A DNA stretch of 64,000 bases, taken from contig OU452204.1 of assembly GCA_911728435.2 (NCBI GenBank), positions 15,934,001 to 15,998,000 of the forward strand, in the 5' to 3' direction. The position numbers were made by a program, and so were the translations under genes. This DNA comes from Apoderus coryli (taxonomy: Eukaryota; Arthropoda; Insecta; Coleoptera; Attelabidae). The notes below the pieces were generated by a model. It had not been told where the DNA came from. It did no database searches and saw only the letters and a list, made by a program, of their open reading frames with translations. Of the stretch, positions 1 to 11,000 are shown one piece after another (the first letter of the stretch is position 1; every line of letters begins with the position of its first letter).

Positions 1-110
1 TCCTTATCACTAATTTTTGTGATACTTGCACGTTTTGCGGTTAATGCTGGCTTGGGATCATCGAAAAAACTATCATCACTTTCCATACCATCGTCAATAC
101 CAAAATCCAT
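1..110 (-). CDS. First coding exon of an unrecognised gene (partial)
   Basis: Read on the minus strand from an ATG at 108-110, the frame stays open for 36 codons to the window edge. The peptide begins MDFGIDDGMESDDSFFDDPK and continues PALTAKRASITKISDK; it is strongly acidic at its start. The sequence before the ATG (AATATTAAAC) suits an insect start context. No splice donor is seen before the edge, so the exon continues outside. It lies head-to-tail downstream of the 495-aa gene that ends at 2034 and cannot be part of it, because that gene has its own stop and poly(A) signal. I do not recognise the family. The acidic start, good context and unbroken frame support coding, but 36 codons is short evidence. 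Confidence 0.5.
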   Translation of the reverse strand, partial: MDFGIDDGMESDDSFFDDPKPALTAKRASITKISDK

Positions 111-259
111 GTTTAATATTTTGCTTTATATGTTAATTAAAAGTAAATTTCCTATAAAACTGCAAAATGCATGTTATGTGGCTTTGTTTGTATTTAAATC
201 TGCTGGTAAGTATCTTGCCGTTGCCATGTAAATTCAAGTTGTAAACAATATTTTTGATG

Positions 260-720
260 TACGAGGCTGAGTTGATAAGTATATAGCTATCAGTCACAAA
301 CTACGAGGGTGGTATGTTACTTGATGAGCATACCAATGTTTTTTTCATGTTTGGGAACAAAAACTGTCGAATGGGATTGTTTTTTCTTCTATTCTTCGTC
401 AAACCTAGACAATAAAAGTGCTACAATACTGCTCCTTGATCATTCGTTCGCCAATCGCAAAAATGGTTGCCATGAGCTTCCCCTGCTATCTACATCAAGT
501 TCAATCTGCGGTCTTTCAGTAACATGTCCATGGTTTCTCTTGTAATTGGACGTGGGTTTCATCAAACACTGAAATCGTTTTTGCTTACCTCATGCTTTTT
601 CCGTTTTACAAATAGAATGCGAACCACCGACTGACACTGTTTTTTCCATTTCTCGAAAGGCCTCGTACACAATCCGCGTAATCTGCATGCCAACGGAACG
701 ACTTCCAAAGAGAATCCTTT
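260..720 (-). mobile_element. Degenerate mariner-like remnant with two TACGAGG ends
   Basis: Two sequences of mariner-terminus type (TACGAGGCTGAGTTGATAAG at 260 and TACGAGGGTGGTATGTTACT at 302) lie 42 bp apart. To their right the minus strand holds shattered frames with transposase-like scraps such as MLLKDRRL and ETHVQLQEKPW. There is no intact frame and no opposite terminus. The identification rests on the termini and is tentative. Confidence 0.3.
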
Positions 721-819
721 ATTCACAGCTTAAGATCGCCTGACCAAATCAGGGAGGGCAGCAAGGAGGAAGACGAAACCATGTTCTTAAGACCAACATG
801 AAGAAGGGTGGCTTAGATA

Positions 820-1917
820 TTATTATTATTAGTTCAGACAGTAAGCGGTGAAATCGATGAGACTGTCGCCTGATTTGTAAAAGATAAATCTCGGCTCAGT
901 GTAAAAAAACACGACGATTTACTATAACGGGTAGTGGATCATGCAGCTGCCCCGATCTTTAAGCGTAATGTCCAGTGCGCTGATACAACCTCCTCCGACA
1001 TATCATTCCACGCATATACCACTCTATTTGATAGAAAGTTTCTTCGAGCGAGCTTGGCGCATCTTTCTTTGCACAATTCCTTGCTATTATCACGTAGGCT
1101 CGGATTTCTTTAAGATGAAAGAGATCCAAGTTTATTGTGTAATGTCCGCTAAGAACCTTATACGACGACGCCTTTCTTGAAGCGTTGTTAAGTTCAAAGC
1201 TCTTAGCCGATCTTCATATGGCAGGTGGCACAGCGCTTGTGGAAGCTTGGTAAATCTTCTCTGAACTCTCTCCAAAGCCTCAATATCCTTAACAAAATAA
1301 GGAGACCATACACTATTGGCATATTCCAGGCTCGGCCTGACAAAGGACTTGTACAGCTTCAGAACCATGTCATTGGACCTTGATCTAAATGCTTTCCGGA
1401 TCAAATACCACAATTTGTTGGCCTTCTTCACTACCGCCGAGACATGGATTTCCCATTTTAAATCATTGGTAATAATCCCGCCGAGATCCTTTTGCTGGAG
1501 AGTTGGTCTTAATTCGTGTCCACCAAGGGTGTAGGATATTTCGGGGTTATTTGGTCCCAAATGGAGGACTGTACATTTATCCAAATTCAAACTCATCAGC
1601 CAAGTTGACCAGTCCAAGTCATCACTCTGTCAAGATCGGTCTGGAACACCTCAGCACTCTGCAGCGGATCACAAAACAGCTTAAAGTCATCAGCAAAGAA
1701 ACTTGTATTTACATACATATTTCCCGTCAGATCCGATATGTAAACTAGGAACAGCGGGCCCAACACCGAACCCTGAGGCATCCCGCTGTGGACCGGCAGT
1801 CTACGGGAAATCGAACCATTCGCCCTATATGAAGAGCAACTGGGAGCAGATCGCGAACGACCGAGATATAGTCCATTCTTAACATAGAAAGCATACAAAT
1901 GTACTGTTATGAGTCTC
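820..1917 (-). mobile_element. 5'-truncated non-LTR retrotransposon (LINE), reverse transcriptase remnant
   Basis: Minus-strand frames give the C-terminal half of a LINE reverse transcriptase. The first (1919-1596) carries SGMPQGSVLGPLFLVYISDL and the catalytic box FADDFKLF. A frameshift near 1600 leads to the thumb and C-terminal part (1617-1132) with LDKCTVLHLG, LGGIITNDLKW and the SLEYANSVWSPY segment. Further frameshifts follow to about 834, where an (AAT)n tract on the minus strand (820-834) marks the likely 3' end. The endonuclease and the N-terminal RT are missing, so this is a dead-on-arrival copy. It abuts the poly(A) signal of the neighbouring gene at 1919, so it inserted just past that gene's 3' end. 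It belongs to the jockey/CR1-like group; the clade is not certain. Confidence 0.8.
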
Positions 1918-1918
1918 A

Positions 1919-1924
1919 TTTATT
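1919..1924 (-). promoter_or_regulatory. Poly(A) signal AATAAA of the 495-aa minus-strand gene
   Basis: AATAAA on the minus strand lies about 110 nt after the TAG stop at 2034-2036, in an AT-rich 3' UTR. The spacing is normal for a short insect 3' UTR, and a LINE begins immediately beyond it. Confidence 0.55.
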
Positions 1925-2033
1925 AAATATCAAAATACAACCCTAACAATAATTAATACCATAGACATTTTATATTTTACACTTAATTTTATAATAAGTA
2001 GGTATATTACAATTTAATAACTAAATTATGAAA

Positions 2034-5000
2034 CTAACCAATTACATCCCTATGTTTAGGGGTTAAAAATGCGTCTGTATTACTTTTCTCAGCATTTATA
2101 AATTCTTCTATTGAATTCGAATTCAGATTCCTTTCAAACTCAACTAGAGATGGCGTTAGTGATGAATCATCACTTTGTTGCTTCAAATCTTCCGTATTAG
2201 TTTTTAACAGTTTGTCGTTATCTTTAACTGTATTGATACTAAATTCTTGTAGAATTCTCATTAAACTCGAATGTTCCACAACACCACTATCGTCATTTTG
2301 TACTTGTTCAATTGTTTTTCGAGGAATTGGCGAGGGAGGTGGTGTGATACTGTTACTTGTCTGTGATATGCCACTTGTAACTGCATAATTTTGTTGTGAT
2401 ATTCGTTCCTGAGCTGTTTGCGAAGCTTCTTTATTGATTTTCTTAAGTAGTGACTCAGAATGGCGGATTGGTGGGACTGGCTTGGTTTGTTCTATATCTG
2501 CGTCATTTACTACTAGATTTTCTATACCTACAAAGAAAAAACGTAATATATCAACGTCTTTTATGATTTAAATATAAACTACCTTCTAGAACTTCTTTGT
2601 CACTTTTGCGTAACTTCCGAATCCTTGGCAAACTAGCATCCTTGGGATTGTAGTGTTCAATCAGTCCTAAATCCCATTCTTCAAGACCTCCAAAACTGTC
2701 GTCGCTTTCTATGTCTGCTGGAACTTTTCTCGATTTGATTTTTTTGAAGTTCTGTGGAAATAGTGATCCAAAACTTCTGCATCTTCGAGCAATGTATCCA
2801 TCAAGTTTTCCTAGATTGAACAAGTTAATTTAAAAACAATAAATACCACTTAACCTGTCATTCAAAAGGGCCATAGGATGATTACTAGAATATTTTCCAT
2901 ATGATTTTTATTTAGTAATAACCTTCAAAGGAACAGACATGCCTGAAGAAGACTATCTTTGATTGTCGAAATAGTAGTAGTATTTAAAAATAAAATTATT
3001 CATAGAAAGTTCAATATTTTGGACTTACCAGTAGATCCATTGCATTTCTTGTTAGAATTCTTCTGAAGATCGTTAATGATATTCTTACTCTTTTTGTCAA
3101 TATCTTCAAAGTTCACGACAGTCAATTTCAATTCATTGTAGTTAGGCAATGATATAACTGAGAGATTTTTCTTTCGTTTGAAGTCTTTCTTTGATTTATC
3201 TTTATTTTTCTCATAAACGTGTTGACCATTATTTGATTGTTGTTTTTGTTGATTAAGTCTATTTTTATCCGGATTTAAATTATTATTATTAGGAACTACA
3301 TGTGTGTGATTGTGATGGTGATCTCTGTTATGATTCTTTTCATCACTTTCGCATAATGGACAGGAATAGTTAATTTTCTTTTTGGTGAAAACGGGTTCTT
3401 CCACAGGCTGTTGATTCTGTTGCTGTTGTTGGTTTGAGTGAGGTTTCATTGACTGCAATGCCTAAAGTCAAACAAAGAATTAGAGTTCTTTCTCTCTCTG
3501 CGTTTTTAGTTTTTACCTGAAGTCCATTCTTGGCAACAGCTTCAATTTTCTCTCGAAAGTTCTTTTTGTGTTTCCGCGGAGGTGGGGTAGGTGTTCCATC
3601 TTCATGATTGAAAATAAATTCCAATTTCGGATTTCTCAAATGGATATGATCCTCTTTATCTGGAACTTCTAAACTCACATCTGTCCAATCTGATGATTTT
3701 GATAGAGCTTGATTTTGTTTCAGTTCGGTGTGAGCTGCGTCTGGATTTTTCGGAGAGACTTCGTTTCTGTAAAGACGAATTGAACTTATAATTAAAGAAT
3801 AATACAGGGTGTCACATTAAAAATGCTTGTAAAGGAAAATTTGCGAGTTGATCGCTCTCCGGAACTCCAAGGAGTCGAAGTTGAACCTATGCAGCAACTG
3901 TGGATGGTTAAATCCTCTAGCAGGAAAACGTCCGTCTATTGGTTTTAAGGAATTTGGAATGTGTTGGTGGAATGAATGGCAGAATCACCCGAGGTCCATT
4001 GTCTCCGAGCATCTTTCGAAGGGTGTATTGTTAATTTCATAAATATATTCATAGGGTCAGTCCTTTATAACATGTCATGCATTTGCATTTTTTGATAAGC
4101 AAGGGAAGCAGTTGACAGTACACTTATGAAAGACGTTTAAGTCCTGGTGGAGAACAATGACTGTCCTCAGGGCCGCATATAATAAGAAATACCTTCAAAT
4201 CTCCGAAAACAAGAGAATTACTCGAAATGTTCCATAAAATGACGTTCACGAGTAAGTATAGCAAAAATAAGCGGAGATTGCTTCCCTGAGGAGCACCACT
4301 TGTAGCAGATAACTAGCGAGATCTAAAACAGTTATATTGGACAAACTGGCTCATGTGATAGGGGTGGACACAACCTTCAAAATTTTAATAACAGTAGGGG
4401 TTGAGTAATACATCATCTGAAAGCATTTTTTATTTCCTTTACAGCGCTAGGTTACTTTTGATATTTGCCCCCATAATCCTCGAGAAAATTGCGTTTAAAA
4501 TTTCACGTTAGGTAGTTGGAACTTGGAACCTATAACTCTTAATAATATATACATATATACTGAAGTAGGTAATTTAATAAGGATTTTTGGGATTAATGAT
4601 AGAGCGTGCGCTTTGCATGCATAAGGTCTTGGGTTCGAATTCCAACTCTACCACCTTTTTTTTTTTTAATTTCTAATTTTTGAATACAGTAGTGAGTTTG
4701 TTAGGTTAGTTTATTGGAAATAATAAAAATAAAAGAATTATAATAATAGCAATTATTAAAATTCGGTTTCGTTACGCAGGTCATATATTTCAGATTATAT
4801 CATATCTTGTCGGGAAAGTTTTGGGGCGACGCAACCGATTTTTTTCTCTTATGACACATTAATACCTGATATTATTATGACAAAGTGCAAATAGAATGCA
4901 GAAATGAAGATTTTTCTGACCTATCATCAGGAGTTAGCCCTTAATACGTTACAAACACCTATTGTGCTTTTACTCTTTATCGGTTTGTTTCAATGAAATT

Positions 5001-8000
5001 TGAAGAAATGTTTTTCCTTACATATACTGCAGTAAAAAAATCGCACGGAAAAGCTACTTTACCGCACGATTTTTCAAGTGTACTAAACTACAAACTTAAG
5101 CTAGTTTTTTACCACAATGGGTCTTTTTCTCTGGTAATAACAACGTACTTATTTTGAATTATTGCGACTTATTTCTACAGTTTTGCATGTAGGTACTCTT
5201 TGGTTTTGCGAAATTTGAAGTGCTCGTAGGAAAAAATTTGTACCTAACACATGCGGAAAGTGTCTTTTTCGCACTTGATTAGGTAAATACTGGCCTTATA
5301 TGGTGAAAGTTAAAAATAGGCATCGTGGTTCTTAAAATGTTCTTTAAACATTATTCACATGTAGTCAAATTAATGTTTTTAACGTGGAATCATTTCAATA
5401 TCAATAAAAACCTTAAATATATTATTTTTTATGTGCAGTAAAAATAAGTTTAGTTATATCTCCGCAGTCTGTGGTTGCCAACGTTATTCTGGGTATAGCA
5501 TCGTAAATATAAGGGATTTATACAGGGTGTCCCAAAAAACATTCCCCACGCTTTGAGGGTAGAATCTATGACCAAAAATAAGACAAAAATCATTTATGTC
5601 AAAATTTCGAAAAATGTCTCCTTATGAAATTGTGACCATTATGAATATTAAAATGAAGTAATTTTCGAAAATAAAATCAAATGTTCATATTCAAATTATG
5701 TATTAACTAAACACATAATAAAACAAAAACATTTCAATTTACAAAGGCAAGTGTTCGAAATCCTCACTATTTTATTCAATAATTGTTTTCTACACGGCCT
5801 ATGGCTTCGTTTGTAATTTGTGCTAAAGCTCCATAAATGCGAACAATAACATCATCTTCACTGTTGGGTTGGACATGGTAAACCGTATTTTTCAGATAAC
5901 CTCATACATAGACTTTTGGCTGTCTATTGGGTTGAGATCCGGCCACCTAGGAGGCCAAGAAATAGGTCCTCCTCAATCGATCCATTGGTTGAGAAAACGT
6001 CGATTTAATATCTCTCAAACATTTCGAGAATAACGGGCAGGTGCACCATCATGTTGAAATACACTATTTGGCCGCTGTACTAAAGGAACTTCTTCCAGAA
6101 GAGTTGGTAATCTGTTATCGCAAAAATTGGCATAGTTTTCGGCGTTTAGTATCCTAGGTAGAAACTGTGGTTCTATTATCCTATTTCCCAACAGACAAAG
6201 CCACACATTTAAGCTCTAGCGTTCTTGCTTATGTGATTCTCTAATTTGGTGCTGATTTTCGTAATTCCAACAATTCAAGTTGTGCTGATTGAACACTCCT
6301 TGCTGGTTAAAATGGGCTTGATCACTCTACAGTACTTGTTTAAAAATGTCTTCATTTGCGTCCAGGCAATTTAAAAAAAATCTACAAAATCATAAGCGCA
6401 ACTCAGTATCCCCAGGATGCAATTCTGGAATCGGCTTTTTATGATAAGGATGCAGATTTTCTCTTTGCATGAATCTGTTTTTATCAAGGATGACCAGATT
6501 TAAATTATTAATTCTAAGTGTAAGATTTGTCTAATTTCAATATTCAAAATGGTCATAATTCATAAGGAGACATTTTTCGAAATTTTGACATAAGTGATTT
6601 TTGTCTTATTTTGGGTCGTAGATTTTACCTCCAAAGGGTGGGGAATGTTTATGGGACACCCTGTATATACTGTGGTATATAGGCATAACTGAATCAAATG
6701 ATTATCATAAATATACCTATAGGTATTTAACTATGGATAAATATGTTTTTCAGTGCAGATCTGTGAAAGTCTTATATTGTCAACCTAAACAAAGTAAATA
6801 ATAAGACAATGATTTTTTTTTCCAAGGTTTATAATTGACTTAAATAATCATCTTGAAAAGATTATAAGCTTTATTTTCTTTTCCATAGAACTATGAGAAA
6901 ACAAAATAATTAAAACACACAATATAAGTACAATTCTAATAAAGTGGTTTTTATTTTAGACTAATTTGTTTTTAAATGATAATAAATTACTTTTTGTCTT
7001 TCCAAAAATTGCTATTTTACGAACTCATGTAGGTATATCCGTAAAATGCTTATTTTTCGGCGTAATTACCTAAACTTTTAAATATGTCATGTGTTTTTGC
7101 TTTAAAAATGATGCCAAATAAAATTCATATGAGCAGTGACGTGAGTTTCCTGGCCTGTCAAAATTGTCATTTTTTTCGGGAAATTACAAATATAAACCGA
7201 AAAAGTTTGTATTTTACTTTTTTACTCTTGTACTGATTTTCAGTAGTCATTTTTTTTACATAATAACCTTATTTGTATTTTTAAAATAAAATAAAATGCT
7301 ATACAGTTGTATATTTTTAGCTTTAAATACGGACTTTATGTTTGGTTGTTCGTTAGGTTGTTATATTGTTTTGTACCGAGAAATGTTAAGTATAACTAAG
7401 TTTATTTTTCTATGTATTTTGTCCTGTAAATGATTATCTAACTATTGGACAATAAATGCCTTTATTATTATTATAACTGATCCGCACTGATGATGCGTCC
7501 TGGTGCGTCGAAACATGTATGGTTATTTGATTGATTGATGACTCCTAGAGGGATTTATTTCGTGGAGATTAGACTTTTATTTAATATCTCACTCCACTTA
7601 AATATGGACTACTTCTTTAAATTATATAATTTTAAATTATCGAAACATTTTTTAATAATTTTTGAAAGATTTGAAAAATCCGAATACTTTTGAAAAAATA
7701 CAAACAAGTGTTTCCATTGAGATCTCTAGAAATTTTCCGAAAACAAATTTCAGTTTGAGACCAGGAAAGTCGGATAGAGTTTGGAAGAGGAAAAGAAACA
7801 AAAAAATTAAAATCACTAAAAATGTCATTTTTGATATACCCTGTATAGTAATCGTAAATTTGGTATCCGAAATTGTAGTTTCGACACAAGCAGACGTTTT
7901 TATAAAGAATGACTTTTTGTTCTAAATCTACAAATAAAAAAGTTTTTCCTCTTCCAAAAACTCTATTCCGTGTACACCATGTATAATGAAATTAAACATT

Positions 8001-11000
8001 ATTTTGATTAACTAAACAATAGTACCTAAATGCTTTCAAATTATTTTAAATGTCTGTTGTTCATTCTAGGTTAATTAAGAATTAAAAAAAAAAAAAAGTA
8101 ACAGAACTTTTCACATAAGTATCTAGATACGATTTTCTATCATGACTTTGATAAATAAAAATATACGTAGGTATATGATATACCTATATAATAATATAAA
8201 TCTGTTCTATTATAAAATTTACCTGTTAACCTGCTTTTGGTTCAAGTACGAATCAGACTTCCATGAAGTTGGACGTAACTGTAAAAAAAATAAAAAACCA
8301 ATTTAAATATTATGAACGCCTATTGCCATGGACGGTGTTGATCTTTGGATATTTAGCCATAAAATAATATTATACGACGGAGTGTTCTTAAAAGCAGCCC
8401 TACTAATGGCAAGAAAATTATCTCTAGCCAACTTTTTCTAAATTAATTTACAAAGCTTTTTCATAATCTGCAAGGCATTATCTATTATAATGAAAACTAC
8501 ACAGAGTATAGATAAATTAAAATACATTGCGGTATAAATTAATTAAGCTAATTAAACTAATATGTTTCAAAACCAGAAAAACATTTCAACTGATAGCGAT
8601 ACCACTAGCATTGACTTTGACTTTGATTTATACAAAAAGATGAGTTAATTTCCTATAAACCAAAATTTTAATTAGGCAATAATTGAAAGTTGTAATATTT
8701 AAATCTGTTTGCTGGTAGCGGCTGTAAATTTCCCAGTAATAAAACTAAAATATTACCAGAAAACTAATTTTATAGGTACCTCATTCGGAAAAGTTTAAAT
8801 TGCTGTACTTAAACTTTTAGCTATGAGGTCTAAACTTGGATTCCGAAGTATATACTTAGCTGATGAAATACAACTATGAGAAAACATTAAAATTCTTAAT
8901 GATGCTATTACCATAGATAAGCTATTACCAAACAAAAAGCTTGGAGACAAACACTTAACGATTCATTTTGACAAAAGCCTTAAATAAATCGATATATTTA
9001 TATCGATTTATTTATATAATATGCTTATAGATACCTAACTGTATTTCTTGGGTTGATCAGCAAATCTTTTTGAATAAAACTATTTCACGTTATGCCAAGC
9101 TTTCGATATATTTTTATATCTTCTTCGGGGCTACAAATATAAGAGTAAGCTAAGTATAAATATACAGGGTGGTCCAACGAAAAGTTTGCACCTAGCTTTT
9201 CTCTTTTTTTTGTAGTCGAATGCGAAAATGCTCGGACACGTCGATTTTGCTTTTGAGGGGGACACATTTTAAACATATTTTTCGATCTGCGCCTTTAACC
9301 CCCTAGCGGGGGTGAGTAACAACCCTAAAATTTTAAATGGAAAGAGGGGTCTAATGACATATCATTTGAAAGGACACAAAATTGTCTTTCTAATGATACC
9401 CTATTTGTCGAATTTTACTAAAACAGTTAATACGAAAACGACTTTAAAGACATTAAGCCGATAATTTTGGTATTAATGAGAAATACAAATAAGTTTTAAT
9501 TATTGCGAGTGAAAACACCTGCAATCGTTAGTACATTCCAATGTTTGTTAGTTTTAACATTGCTTTGGAAAAAAAGTAAACAAGCTGTTAAATTGATTTA
9601 TTAAAACGTTACATTAACAAATGTTGAAAATGTGACCCATTTGATTCCATACAATAATACAGATTTTGTTCAAATCTATTTCTAACATTTTGTAGCATAT
9701 CAGGTGTTATGTTTCTGCACTCTTCTGTAATGCGTTGGCGAAGATCTTCTATGGACTCGGGCTTCGTGGCAAAACATTTATTTTTTAAGTGCCCCCAAAG
9801 AAAAAAGTCTAAAGGCGATAAATCCGGTGACCTGGCAGGCCATTCAATTGGGCCCCTCCTTCCAATCCACCGTCCAGGGAACCGGTCATCTAAGAACTGT
9901 CTTACAGGAGCCACATAGTGCGGAGGTGCTCCATCTTGCTGGAAATAAAGCCGATCAGCAGTATGATTTTGGTCATCTTCTATTATTTGTGTTATTAAAG
10001 GATCAATTGTGTCTTCAAGCATGTTTAGGTACACTTCACCAGTTAAATTTCCAGGAATAAAAAGTGGTCCTATAATATGATTTCCTAATATGCCACACCA
10101 GACGTTTATTTTTTGAGGATACTGGGTATGAACCTCACGGAATAAATGTGGGTTACTGTCATCCCAGTAACGGCAATTGTGCCTATTTACAGCTCCATTC
10201 AAATAAAATGTGCATTCGTCGGAAAAACAAATGTTAAATAATAATTGCGGATCTTCAATTAAACGCTGGCTCATTGCTTCACAAAATTGCAGCCTTCTAT
10301 CAGGATCATCCTCATTTAGTTCCTGTACTAATTTGATTTTGTACGGATGAAATTTGTACGCTTTTAAAATTCGTATTATGGACGAACGGGAGACACCTGA
10401 GGCTTCAGCTAGTTGACGGGTACTTTGACTATGATCCATTTCAACATGCCCTAAAACAGCGACTTCCACAGCTTCATTTCTGATCGGTTTCTGCGGCTGG
10501 TGTTTTACATTACAGACAGATCCGGTATCTACAAACTTTTTAACTAACTTGCCAACGTACACATCATTCACATTTTTATCGGGATGTCTCTCATTAAATA
10601 AGCGAGCCGTAAGTCTAGCACTACTATTATTTTGAAAATAAAGTTTAACAATTTCAACTCGTTCTAGAATGGAATAAATCATTTTGTACGGTAAAAGTAA
10701 AATAACTTGAGAAGCAACCAAACTGAATCAATGAAAAGACTAAAATAAACGGTGTAAATTCTTTTCCTACACGTATCTGCAGTTTTTATTTCAACAAAAA
10801 ACGCAAACGATTAGTGAGGAATTTAGTTCTGATAAATAAGATAGTGTTTTTGAAATCCCGTTTTTCTTCAAAGTAAATAATTTAGAAATGATTGTAGTTG
10901 TTTTCAGTCGTAATAATTAAAACTTATTTGTATTTCTCATTAATACCAAAATTATCGGCTTAATGTCTTTAAAGTCGTTTTCGTATTAACTGTTTTAGTA

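Noticed and set aside
3000..3458. 152-codon minus frame as an independent gene
   Set aside because: It is exon 4 of the 495-aa gene plus intron read-through; splice sites at 3461 and 3029 fit the neighbouring exons.
4579..4655. Functional tRNA-Ala gene
   Set aside because: The 5' acceptor strand does not pair with the 3' strand and the anticodon stem has a mismatch.
9085..9276. 63-codon minus frame crossing the mariner boundary
   Set aside because: It is the inverted-repeat sequence of the mariner read through into PLE tail; not a gene.
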